The notes beneath the pieces are model-generated. The model was not told the DNA's origin and did not search any database. It was given only the letters and a program-made list of their open reading frames with translations. Source: Pomacea canaliculata (lineage: Eukaryota > Mollusca > Gastropoda > Architaenioglossa > Ampullariidae). Taken from it: a stretch of DNA of 64,000 bases. Both the position numbers and the translations under genes were made by a program. The stretch spans positions 3,126,016-3,190,015 of the forward strand of contig NC_037590.1 in the NCBI RefSeq assembly GCF_003073045.1, written 5' to 3'. Below are positions 26,165 through 36,658 of this stretch, piece after piece (the stretch's first letter is position 1; every line of letters starts with the position of its first letter).

Positions 26165-27368
26165 TTAAAGGGATACTCTAGGGTTGTGATAAGGCTGTGG
26201 CGACTGTCAAACGTTTCAAAAATATATTTAGTTACAATTACAGAGCACGACAGCGATACAGGAGAAATAAATGATTCTTTTCTCACATAATTACCACTTA
26301 TTGGCACTATTTCGGTTGCCGATATTTATAAAAATCGAAAAAATCCAGTGAAATTGACCCTCGTGTCCTTCCGCCGAGTAACCACGATATCTTCCCGAGA
26401 TAGTCAAGCAGACGAACCCTCTTGTGACGTCAGAGACGGACAGGAAGTGTCGGTGGTCATTGCTAGGATCGTGATCGGTGGTGTCTCCTTAGCTGGATTT
26501 GTGATCATTAAATCAAGGTGGCCATGAGTAATGTTCAACCATACCAATCTTAACCACTTGCATCAGCTCACAATGTCATCGACTGCACATCCTCGGAGGG
26601 CGAGGAAAATGTTGCGGCAGTCAAAGGACAAAGCAGGTATAGGACTATATGAGTAAGTTATATTGTGTGCACGGGAACAGAAAGTGAACGCATGCTTTAC
26701 CTTCAAGCACTTTAAATAAACATAATGGACTCGAACTCTGTTCACTGGGCATTGTTGTTGACCAATTCACTTCGTAGTGTATTTAAAAAATAAAATTATA
26801 TTTGTCTTGCCAATTATTTCCTCTCTCTCTCTCTCACACACACATACAAACCGGAATCTTCCCATTGTACATGATAATTTAGGTTTAAAAGTGAAATTTC
26901 CGAAGGATAGTTTCAAAAATTAATATTTCGAAATATCTGTGTTTAAATATTTTAAAGAGACAATATTTGCAGCCTTTTGGGGTATAGTTTGAATAATTCC
27001 ACTAAAGACTTACTTTATAACAACGATACACAGAATTCAAGCAGAGACGTTTGCTTTATGTGTTATTATGCCTGTGCTTTTAAATTATATGTTTGTTGTT
27101 TAAATGTGTGTGTACATAGATTTATTTATCAGAGTTTCAGACTGGTGCATTTGTGAGTAAACAATCTTACTGAAACGTCATAAGGTCACGTGACGTCACG
27201 TGAAACAAACGAAAGAGTCCAGTGTAATTTCTCTTATCAAACAAAACATTCTACTAGAAGCCTTAAACTTTTCCCACATGAACAGACATGAAAATAGTCG
27301 AGATTCACATTGATCCTACTCTTTACGAGTTTCTAAGCAGTTTTATTTTCCCTTGAGTATCCCTTTAA
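26165..27368. mobile_element. TTAA-flanked MITE (piggyBac-like termini)
   Basis: Unit A carries 1,196 bp (26169-27364) that unit B lacks. The insert begins AGGGATACTCTAGGG and ends with the complement of AGGGATACTCAAGGG, a 15-bp terminal inverted repeat with one mismatch. TTAA flanks both ends (26165-26168, 27365-27368). Unit B reads GAGACATAAATGGTACC at about 33929, close to the expected empty site with one T-to-A change. TTAA duplication is diagnostic of piggyBac-type transposition, and 'TTAAAGGGATA' termini are known for MITEs of that type. No transposase ORF is present. The insert lies about 100 bp upstream of the CYP-1 TATA box. Confidence 0.85.
27185..27202 (+). promoter_or_regulatory. 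Double E-box flanking a CRE-like core
   Basis: The sequence GTCACGTGACGTCACGTG contains two CACGTG E-boxes around TGACGTCA, a CREB/ATF-type site, in one near-palindrome. It lies inside the TTAA MITE, about 265 bp upstream of the presumed CYP-1 TATA box. Binding in vivo is unknown. Confidence 0.4.
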
Positions 27369-27466
27369 ATGGTACCTTTAAAAGGTCACATGCTTTTTAT
27401 TTCTAGACACCCACAGGTCAAGGATGAACGTGTCCTGGCAAGCAAATGACAATGTGCTTCTAATCA

Positions 27467-27474
27467 TATATAAT
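27467..27474 (+). promoter_or_regulatory. Candidate TATA box of CYP-1
   Basis: TATATAAT lies 126 bp before the CYP-1 ATG and is kept, with its surroundings, upstream of CYP-2. It would place transcription start near 27497. A second TA-rich run (about 27551-27564) is closer to the ATG but is not conserved in CYP-2. Confidence 0.45.
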
Positions 27475-27599
27475 CTTTGCCCATCGAGTTTTTATTCGGT
27501 TTGTCATCAGTACGTCGTATTCCGGGCTGCATTCTTTTGAAAAAAATAAAGATATATATATATACACTAGTGAGGCTCTAGTTTTAAAATTGAACTGAA

Positions 27600-29618
27600 A
27601 TGGCAGATCTTGGGAGCTTTTTTTCAAACCATTTGAATGAAATCAAGGTAAAGTATTCTTTGTTTCATTCCTTCATTCAGTCCACAATGTACAGAACCTG
27701 ACGAAGAAACTCTTTAATTATTAGCTTAGATGAAACAATTACCTGCACTAAATTACTGAAGGTTTGATTAACATCTTTTTCTCACGCAAGCGCTTCAGCA
27801 TAAAATTGAAACCTCGTAATGATAATATTATTATAGCTGTTATTGCCAGATAAATAAATAACAGCAGTACGGTGACGAACTGGCAATACTTGTGTCGGTG
27901 AGAATCGTGAGTTCAAAGTTCGCATCTGATGCACATAATATATCTGTTGATTCTGCACCAGTGTATGAGGCTGAAATAGCTTGACATGTCAACCAACTCT
28001 AACCTTTTCCCTCCCTTCCACCTCCCAGAAAAAGAAAGTGAGGGTGTGGCAGCAAGTAATAGCACCCACAGACTCTACTTCCCTCCCTTATTCCTTGAAC
28101 ATTTTCTGCTGACATTTCCTTTTAGACTATTTGTTCGTATTCCAGGCCACGGTGGCTGTGTTTGCTGTCACATTTGCGATTGTCAAGCTGATCACCTTTC
28201 TGAACAAGAAGCAGTACAACCTGCCCCCAGGTCCCCGCAATGTCCCTCTTTTGGGTTACCTCCCTTTCCTCGGCAAAGCTCCGGCCCTGACCTTCGGCTC
28301 CTTGCGTGACATGTACGGCGACGTGTTCAGCATTAACATGGGCAGCTTTCCTACCATCGTCCTCAACGGGATGGATGCCATCAAAGAAGCTCTTGTAACG
28401 CGAGGCGATGATTTTTCGGCCAGACCAGCTTTCACCTCCGCTAAACTACTGAACGAGGGCAGGAATTTCGGATTCGCTGCTTTTGGACCCATCTGGAAAG
28501 CTCACCGGAAAGTTGTCAGGCATGTGATGTACGCCTTCACCAACGCCAGAAATAATCCTATTGAGGACATTGTAGTTACGGAGGTCGACACCATTGTCGA
28601 TGAGTTCGTTGCTCATGGAAATAAACCATTTTATCCACGGGTGACCATCACCCTGGCAGCGTCGAGCATGATCTACCAACTTTGCTATGGCCGACATAGA
28701 AATATTCGCGAAGACCCAGACTTTGAAAGCACTCTGATTAACGCCCAGGAGTTTGGAAAGTTCAATGGTCCCGGGAACCTCGTTAATGTCATGCCATGGC
28801 TCCGTCACATCATGCCTTGGAGAGTCAGCAAGTTTCTAGAAATCATAGATTCGGGGCTCAAACGGAGAACAAGGAAGGTCGAAGAACACAAAAAGACATT
28901 TGACGAGAACCATCTTCGGGACATCACTGATGGGCTGCTCCATGCAGCCAACCATCTGTCTAAAGAGGAGAAAGCCGTCGGACTGGACAGCACTCGGGTC
29001 ATTGAAAGTCTGGACACTATTTTTGGAGCTGGTGGGGGCACAGTGTCTTCCTTCCTTGACTGGAGTGTTCTTCTCATGGCAGCGTACCCTGAGGTCCAGG
29101 AGAAGGCATTCAAAGAGATAGAGAACATTGTTGGACTAACTCGCTACCCGTCCCTCACTGACCGTTCCAGTCTACCCATGGTAGAGGCTGTCATCTACGA
29201 AGTGTTTCGCTTCGGTAGTCTAGTTCCACTGGCTTTGCCTCACGCCACAATCTGCGACACGACTGTACAAGGCTACGATGTTCCTGAAGGAACGGTGGTT
29301 CTGATCAACCTCTATTCTGTCCTCAATGATAAAGAAACGTGGGTAGACCCCGAGAAGTTCCGACCAGAGCGTTTCCTGTTGGACAACGGTCAGCTGGACA
29401 AAGTCAAGGCTGAGCAAGTGATCGTCTTCTCCCTGGGCAGACGACGATGTGTCGGCGAGTTTCTTGCACGCATGGAGGTCTTCCTTGCCTTCACCACCCT
29501 CATCCAACGCTGTCGACTGTACAAGCCACCCGGGGTACCCGGCTACACATTCGGAAAAGTGTTCCGACTTGCATGTATCCCAGAACCGTACGAAGTGTGT
29601 GCTGCTCGAAGAGAGTAA
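27600..29618 (+). CDS. Cytochrome P450, CYP2 clan (CYP-1), 2 exons
   Basis: Exon 1 (27600-27647, MADLGSFFSNHLNEIK) joins in phase 0 to exon 2 (28146-29618) through a 498-bp GT-AG intron, giving 506 residues. Exon 2 opens with the membrane anchor ATVAVFAVTFAIVKLI, then LPPGP. Also visible are C-helix WKAHR, K-helix EVFR (E368, R371), FRPERF, and the heme loop FSLGRRRCVG with ligand Cys451. The I-helix reads FGAGGGT: Thr315 is kept, but Gly314 replaces the usual Asp/Glu. It should be an ER monooxygenase fed by P450 reductase. The pattern is closest to the CYP1/CYP17 group, so steroid-, lipid- or xenobiotic-type substrates are possible but not shown. The start is fixed by matching first exons in all paralogs. 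It is nearly identical to CYP-2 but has a MITE just upstream. Confidence 0.93.
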
Positions 29619-31110
29619 CAGAAGCGATGTGTTGCCTCTGGACTTTGATTTATTAATTTTTTTTTTTGTTTATACATTTTGATTTGTAATTTGATTTTTT
29701 AAATCAGGTCAAAAGTAACCTAAGTGCTGCTACTGACTTAAACGAATGCATATGATATTGAAAACATGTAACTTTGACAATTTTCTAACACATTACGAAA
29801 TAATTTCCTGCATTCGAATGTCTGAATCGCTCTTGAAAGTGTGTATAGTGACAGCAGACAGTTTTGGAACATGTGTTACAAAGAGATTCATGTGCAGATG
29901 TTTACTCAGGAACTGCTTGTGGGATGGTTTGACTTCCATAGCCATGTATTTATCTAAATAATATGAATCCAGAAAATATATATAATAAACTAGAATTCTT
30001 TTAGGCCATGATTTATTTAGATGATAAATTTATGCTGCAGGATGATGATGATGATGAGAAGAGAGTAGGAGTAGGAGTAGCAGTAGTAGGAGGAGTAGTA
30101 ATCAAAATAATGAAATACATTTCTGTTGCAGATTTAATTTTTTTTTTTTACACAGATTAGAGGTAGTGTAGACGATACTTTTGGCGCTCCTATAAATATT
30201 AAATTTGTATTAGTTGCTCATGTGTGTGCTTGTCTTTTGAACTTGTCCGTCTGTTCGTCTTGACACGTGTAGTGACGCATGGACCTTGAGGATCGTGGGC
30301 TTGAGGATAGTCTCCGGATCCTGTACATTTTTCTCGGAATGTGAGACATAAAGGGTCAGAGTGTCTGTCTGTGTGTCTGTCTGTGTCTGTCTGTCTGTTA
30401 CTTCATCTTTTAGTTCGTGCTATTTGTGGTCTAGCGAAAATTAAAAAAAACAAACTTTACAGCATTCAACATGGCAATGTATTAGTCACAGTCTGCAATA
30501 AACACTCATACTCATACAAATTAGGAAGAGAAAAACTTTTTATTCTTCCCTCTCATTTGAAAGTCTACAAGAGCAAATTTAACAAATGTAGCCGTCTCCA
30601 CGATAAAACCTGTGGATAGTTGATGCATAACACATTCCTAATTTTAAACAACTCTAAGCTTAAAATCTTTTTAGATAATAAGTTTTATAAAAACATGGTG
30701 CACAGAACGAATTTTTAATAGAAAATTTTAAAAAATAAAATTGTTTTAAATAAGACAAAACTGCTTAAAGCCAGACTTTCAGTATGAACCACATTTTCTG
30801 TGCACGCATATGTGCAACACATAAATGACATCGGAAGGACTTTTGCAGAACATTTCTAAATTAGCTTCTTAGGAACAGTTTTAAGTTTGAGAAAATGAAA
30901 GTAGCCTTTAAATGTTTAGTTTTTAACGTCTCTGATTCTTGAGGTTGTGTAGTCACCATGACGTGGGTGTTGAGTTCAGCTCAGTCATATGAAATTATTT
31001 ACTCTTGTAGACCATTTTGGCTGTCGAGCTTGTAGATATTGTCTTCACTACCACAGAATGCAGCGAAGAAAGTTGGTGAAGCTCGTGACATTCGTGACAG
31101 GACTCCTCAT
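29619..31110. other. CYP-1 3' UTR and intergenic
   Basis: An AATAAA at 29984-29989, conserved downstream of CYP-2, is the likely poly(A) signal. A short GAT repeat (5 units, 30041-30055), TAG/GGA-type repeats to about 30105 and a (TCTG)n tract (30359-30398) follow. From about 30400 to 31100 the sequence no longer aligns with unit B. No gene is seen. Confidence 0.6.
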
Positions 31111-31113
31111 GGT

Positions 31114-31389
31114 CTATTTTCTGTTTCTTGGAATCCCGTAAATATTCCCCGGTTTCTTGGGGGCGTTGCTTCGTTTCTGTTTATTAAGTATTCCCCTTGC
31201 AATCTTGAAAAGGCTGTTCTCACGGGCCTTCATATTGAGTGTGGGAGCGAAAATCATTCTCGCTCGTGGAAATCTTTGCTTATGTTGTTTCCATCTGGCA
31301 CTAGCATTCTTGGTAGCTCCGATGTACTTCAGCTTTCTCTTCTTGGCTTTCTTGACAAGGGTTTTCATTGAAACCTGGCGTGGCTTCAT
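31114..31389 (-). CDS. Putative small basic protein, unit A copy
   Basis: The minus-strand frame from MKPRQVSMKTL to a TAG gives 91 residues rich in Lys and Arg, with no recognised domain. A homologous ORF lies in unit B (37560-37856): both share MK.R near the start, KAK..LK, and a C-terminal block NMK...NKQK.SNAP. A frame kept over roughly 90 codons despite strong divergence argues for coding. The frame stays open upstream to 31506, adding a hydrophobic stretch (FIITLFMLPIVML). An acceptor-like TTAACTGCAG sits about 20 nt before the ATG, so whether an upstream coding exon is spliced on is unclear. It lies convergent to CYP-1. Function unknown. Confidence 0.35.
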   Translation of the reverse strand: MKPRQVSMKTLVKKAKKRKLKYIGATKNASARWKQHKQRFPRARMIFAPTLNMKARENSLFKIARGILNKQKRSNAPKKPGNIYGIPRNRK

Positions 31390-31886
31390 TTCCCAAAGTA
31401 ACAGCAAACGTCTGCAGTTAACAACAGACAACATAACAATTGGCAACATAAATAATGTAATGATGAACTCCTCGTGCAAAGATGGGAAGAAAGATTGAGT
31501 GTACATGTGTGTGTGTGTGGCGATGAGTGATGTTTCTCGAGCTTGTGATGCACAGCGCGGAAATGATGTACATGTAGTCTTATAAATAGTTCAAATAACT
31601 GCAACGTCAACAGTTAAAGCTATCATAACAGCAACTTGTTTACATACAGCAGCATATAGCACTCTGTATAGCAGGACTCCACCAGTCAAAAAGTACGTGA
31701 AAATATGATTTTCTCAAATCAAAGGTTACATAAATTGCTCTAATGTCACACACTACCTTGATCGGTTGAGAACCTCTCGGTGTCTAGACTAGAGGATATC
31801 TTGGCCTCAGCTCCTTTTATTCTCTCCAATCTAGTCATTCTTACTTTAACCGCGAAAGTAAAAAAAGAAAGTGGAAAATCCCGATC

Positions 31887-32303
31887 TTAATAAGGCTCGG
31901 GTGCATGACATAAGCCGGGTATCAGATGTAACTTTTTCCTTACAGAGAAAAACCACCTTCGCGCCCCCCTTGTAAGCACGTCCCAAAGGTTGAGAACCGC
32001 TGACCTACGTGTTGCAAGCTTAGTAGCTGCGTGGACACACAAGGTCCTTTGTTGCTCAAGACTTGCAAACTCCCTAAGGTGTGGTTTATTGTAACCAGCC
32101 AATCGCCTCTTACAGCCATAAACACAGGTGTTATCTGGTGCTGACAGCGGGTATCTCAAGTCAAGCGCTCTAATCATGCGTCTTACGTGAGCGTTTGTGT
32201 CAAGGGTCAGAATGTGTAACTCCTTATTTAGGCCATGCAACTCAAGGATCACCATAGCATGACAGCAGTGTAAGTAACTGCTTCGTAAGTCAATGGGATG
32301 CAT
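31887..32303 (-). other. Minus-strand ORF conserved in the duplicate, unrecognised
   Basis: This 138-codon frame (it contains ALDLRYPLSAPDNTCVYG) is clearly alignable with unit B at about 39190-39430. There most residues are retained and one gap is a whole codon, but at least two in-frame stops appear. It may be a decayed exon or mobile-element coding piece, intact in unit A by chance or by recent activity. I do not recognise the family. Confidence 0.25.
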
Positions 32304-32530
32304 GATTATATATGCATGCGCAAAGTAGGTTGTAGCGACTGGTATGTCGTCTGCTGAGTCAAGTACGCAATAATAATGAGAGTAGCGCTTTTTCCAGCGA
32401 TTTTCTCAAAGCGTTTGCAGAAATGATATAGAGAAGTAAATCACCAACCACCATGCGCTTCATATAGAACGGACACGCTCACTTTTACTACAGAAAACCC
32501 GCTCATACGAGTACGTACAGGCGCTCATAG

Positions 32531-32651
32531 TCAGTGTGAATGAAGCTGTTCCGAGAAGCTGGACTTATAGCTGGTAAGAGAATCAGAGTGACGAATGCTG
32601 ACGGGAAGTCTGTTCCAAGCTGATGGAGCTTGGTAGGAGAAGGACCTCTGT
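32531..32651 (-). mobile_element. LINE reverse-transcriptase C-terminal relic (unit B)
   Basis: Paralog of 24549-24668. The minus strand reads QRSFSYQAPSAWNRLP, VSIRHSDSLTSYKSSF and stops at 32531. Because both copies share the same truncation, the element predates the segmental duplication. Confidence 0.7.
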
Positions 32652-33191
32652 CAATTCATTGTTGTCTTCTATAGTTATAGTGCATGGGACTCGATCGAAA
32701 CTAAAGTTTTGAAAAAAATCTGTAGCCATCTCGCGGCACTTGGAGAGGGGATGTCGATGGAGAAACAATTTAAAGAGCCTAGTCACCTTGCGGAAATTAA
32801 CTAGGTTTTTACTTCCCTTCCTACGGGACCAGTCACCTTTCGGTGACGGGTGCAAACACTAAATTGTGCCTGCTATGAATACTAACAAGTTCGGGGACTA
32901 AGTCACCCGCCGTTGTGTCTGTTTTGCACTTGCGTGACCAGATATGATCGAGGGCGGAAGGGGTGCAGGGTGGAGGGAACAAAGTACTGTCACCTGTATA
33001 CACGCTACCTTATACAAGCGTTCCCACTACGCTTTCTTTCTGTGGCCATAGCTGTGTAAAAGAGGTACATATAAAGCAAATCATGGGAAGTCATTCGCTT
33101 TGACAGGGAGCTAAAGCAAGACAGCAATGAATCTAAACATAAGCAAACGTACCCGCTTTTATTTCCACAGACATGCTGCTCCTCTCTTACA

Positions 33192-33320
33192 TCCATTCTA
33201 GACAGACGACGATGTGTGGGAAAGTTTCTGGGGCGCATGGAAGTCTTGGCCTTCACTGCCCTCATCCAACTTAGTTTAACTCACAGACTACCCGGAATGA
33301 CTGAGTATACTCAGGAGTAA
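33192..33320 (+). pseudogene. P450 heme-region relic, unit B
   Basis: The frame RRRCVGKFLGRMEVLAFTALIQ shows the same derived features as the unit A relic: Lys after CVG, the missing residue in VFLAF, and the early stop after TEYTQ. It was therefore already broken before the A/B duplication. An acceptor-like TTTCCACAG precedes it. Confidence 0.75.
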
Positions 33321-34035
33321 ATCTTAAGACTCGTGGATTTTTTTAACAGACAAATGGCATTGTTTCATTCAATCAGCCCTTTCAGTAAGCTGAATTTGTA
33401 AGTTAGTTTTCAGTAGAAACAGGATCACAGTAAATGTCTTGCACTTGCACAGGATAACTGAAGACAAGACTGTGAAGACATGTGAGGTCTCCGTGCTGTC
33501 AGTCAAGCTAATGACAAACTACTGATTGCAGCTTTGCCCTCAGTACATAAGGGTACATTAATATCCATTGCAATCTTTGTTATAAAGGGTTTAGGTAGGA
33601 CATCTAGTCGTTAAAAAGAAGATAACATCAAAATCGTTTAAGGCGCTGTTACAAGTACTTTTGTCTGCTATTCAACATACTCTTATGCGGGTGTAAAATA
33701 GATGCAAGTGTACAAGAGAGACAACCCGACATCATATCATAATTTTAAAAAAATTCTTTGTAGTAAAGTCTGTCAAACGGTTCATATGTTTCATGGGAAA
33801 GATTATGCTTTTGATAACATTAATGAGGAAATTAAAGATGAAGATAGCAAAAGAGGGAACGAGGGAGAGAGAGAACAGAGGGTAAGGATTATAAGCCTTT
33901 TGAGTCAGAATGTGACCCAGAAAAACAAGAGACATAAATGGTACCTTTAAAAGGTCACATGCTTTGCTCTCCTAGCCACCCACAGGTCAAGGATGAACGT
34001 GCTGTCGCAAACAAAGGACAATGTGCTTCTAATCA

Positions 34036-34043
34036 TATATAAT
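34036..34043 (+). promoter_or_regulatory. Candidate TATA box of CYP-2
   Basis: TATATAAT in the same sequence context as the CYP-1 candidate, 182 bp before the CYP-2 ATG. The region between it and the ATG has diverged by indels from CYP-1. Confidence 0.45.
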
Positions 34044-34217
34044 CTTTGCCCATCGAGTTTTCATTCGCAGTTTGACATCCTACGTAGTCATCAGTAGTCG
34101 TGTCCCGGGCTGCATTCATTTGAAAGATTCAAGATATATGTACATCTGTGAGTGAGGCTCTAGTGCATTTTTAAGGATATCTGTGAAACCTGAATATACT
34201 AAGAGTTTTGAACTGAA

Positions 34218-36190
34218 ATGGCAGATCTAGGGAGCACATTTTCAAACCATTTGAATGAAATCAAGGTAAAGTATTCTTTGTTTCATTCCTTCATTTAGTC
34301 TACAATGTACAGAAGCTGAAGACGAATATCGTATTTGCTTAAATGGAATAATTACTTGCGATTAAATACTGAAGGTTTGATTAACATCTTTTTCTCACGC
34401 AAATGCTTCAGCATAAAATTGAAACCTCGTAATGATAATATTATTATAGCTGTTATTGCCAGATAAATAAATAACAGCAGTACGGTGACGAACTGGCAAT
34501 ACTTGTGTCGGTGAGAATCGTGAGTTCAAAGTTCGCATCTGATGCATATAATATATCTGTGGATTCTGCACCAGTGTATGAGGCCAAAATAGCTTGACAT
34601 GTCAACCAACTATAACGTTTTCAGCAAGTAATAGCACCCACAGTCTCTACTTCCCTCCCTTATTCCTTGAACATTTTCTGCTGACATTTCCTTTTAGACT
34701 ATTTGTTCGTATTCCAGGCCACAGTGGCTGTGTTTGCTGTCACACTTGCGGCTGTCAAGCTGATCACCTCTCTGAACAAGAAGCAGTACAACCTGCCCCC
34801 AGGTCCCCGCAATGTCCCTCTTTTGGGTTACCTCCCTTTCCTCGGCAAAGCTCCGGCCCTGACCTTCGGCTCCTTGCGTGACATCTACGGCGATGTGTTC
34901 AGCATTAACATGGGCAGCTTTCCTACCATCGTCCTCAACGGGATGGATGCTATCAGAGAAGCTCTTGTAACGCGAGGCGATGATTTTTCGGCCAGACCAG
35001 CTTTCACCTCCGCTAAACTACTGAACGAGGGCAGGAATTTCGGATTCGCTGCTTTTGGGCCCATCTGGAAAGCTCACCGGAAAGTTGTCAGGCATGTGAT
35101 GTACGCCTTCACCAACGCAAGAAATAATCCTATCGAGGACATTGTTGTTACGGAGGTCGACACCATTGTCGATGAGTTCGTTGCTCATGGAAATAAACCA
35201 TTTTATCCACGGGTGACCATCACCCTGGCAGCGTCGAGCATGATCTACCAACTTTGTTATGGCCGACATAGAAATATTCGCGAAGACCCAGACTTTGAAA
35301 ACACTCTGATTAACGCCCAGGAGTTTGGAAAGTTCAATGGTCCCGGGAACCTCGTTAATGTCATGCCATGGCTCCGTCACATCATGCCTTGGAGAGTCAG
35401 CAAGTTTCTAGAAATCATAGATTCGGGGATCAAACGGAGAACAAAGAAGGTCGAAGAACACGAAAAGACATTTGATGAGAACCATCTTCGGGACATCACC
35501 GATGGGCTGCTCCATGCAGCCAACCATCTGTCTAAAGAGGAGAAAGCCGTCGGACTGGACAGCACGCGAGTCATTGAAAGTCTGGACACTATTTTTGGAG
35601 CTGGTGGGGGCACAGTGTCTTCCTTCCTTGACTGGAGTGTTCTTCTCATGGCAGCGTTCCCTGAGGTCCAGGAGAAGGTATTCAAAGAGATAGAGAACGT
35701 TGTTGGACTAACTCGCTACCCGTCCCTCACTGACCGTTCCAGTCTACCCATGGTAGAGGCTGTCATCTACGAAGTGTTTCGCTTCGGTAGTCTAGTTCCA
35801 TTGGCTTTGCCTCACGCCACAATCTGCGACACGACTGTACAAGGCTACGATGTTCCTGAAGGAACGGTGGTTCTGATCAACCTATATTCTGTCCTCCATG
35901 ATAAAGAAACGTGGGTAGACCCCGAGAAGTTCCGACCAGAGCGTTTCCTGTTGGACAACGGTCAGCTGGACAAAGTCAAGGCCGAGCAAGTCATCGTCTT
36001 CTCCCTGGGCAGACGACGATGTGTCGGCGAGTTTCTTGCACGCATGGAGGTCTTCCTTGCCTTCACCACCCTCATCCAACGCTGTCGACTGTACAAGCCA
36101 CCCGGGGCACCTGACTACACACTGGGAAAAGTGTTTCGACTTGCATGTGAGCCGGAAGTGTACGAAGTGTGCGCTGCTCGAAGAGAGTAA
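34218..36190 (+). CDS. Cytochrome P450, CYP2 clan (CYP-2), 2 exons
   Basis: Exon 1 (34218-34265, MADLGSTFSNHLNEIK) and exon 2 (34718-36190) give 506 residues. About 20 residues differ from CYP-1, including LAAVKLITSLNKK in the anchor, SGIKRRTKK against SGLKRRTRK, and GAPDYTLGK against GVPGYTFGK near the C-terminus. The WKAHR, EVFR, FRPERF and FSLGRRRCVG motifs are intact. The I-helix again reads FGAGGGT, without the usual acid. The predicted role is as for CYP-1: an ER-anchored monooxygenase. Its promoter keeps the ancestral arrangement without the MITE found before CYP-1. AATAAA lies at 36564-36569. Confidence 0.93.
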
Positions 36191-36614
36191 CAACAGCGAT
36201 GTGAGTTGCCACTGGACTTTGATTCATTCACTTTTTAAAGACATTTTGAGTTGTAATTTGATTTTTTAAATCAGGTCAAAAAGTAACCTAAGTGCTGCTT
36301 CTGACTTAAATGAATGCATATGATATTGAAAACGTGTCACGTTGACAATTTTCTAACACATTACGAAATAATTTCCTGCATTCCAATGTCTGAATCGCCC
36401 TTGAAAGTGTGTATAGTGACATCAGACAGTTTTGGAACATGGGTTACACAAAATCTTGTTTCATGATTCATGTGCAGATGATTATTCAGGAACTGCTTGT
36501 GGGACGGTTTGACTTCTATGGGCATGTATTTATCTAAAAAATATGAATCCAGAAATTATATATAATAAACCAGAATTCTTTTAGGCCATGATTTATTTAG
36601 CTGGTAAATTTATG

Positions 36615-36617
<3 letters not shown>

Positions 36618-36656
<39 letters not shown>
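36618..36656. repeat. (GAT)13 microsatellite
   Basis: Thirteen perfect GAT units in the 3' flank of CYP-2. The equivalent site after CYP-1 (30041-30055) has five. The 'MMMM...' reading frame here is a repeat artefact. Confidence 0.9.

Positions 36657-36658
<2 letters not shown>

Larger units (their letters stand above)
24317..32310. repeat. Segmental duplication unit A
   Basis: This ~8-kb block aligns in order with unit B (about 32313-39440). Both units share the LINE relic, the P450 3'-end relic, a two-exon P450 with its promoter and 3' UTR, the (TCTG)n tract, a small minus-strand ORF and a conserved far-right segment. The P450 exon 2 copies differ at only about 20 of 490 residues by eye. 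A 1.2-kb transposon insertion (26169-27364) accounts for the extra length of unit A. Confidence 0.85.

Noticed and set aside
28446-28808. 120-codon antisense frame inside the P450 exon (also at 35018 and 42181)
   Set aside because: Recurs only because the P450 exons are paralogous. It is the complement of a well-supported coding exon.
31039-31371. Plus-strand 110-codon frame opposite the small basic-protein ORF
   Set aside because: The unit B counterpart does not preserve this frame as well as the minus-strand frame, and there is no splice or promoter support.
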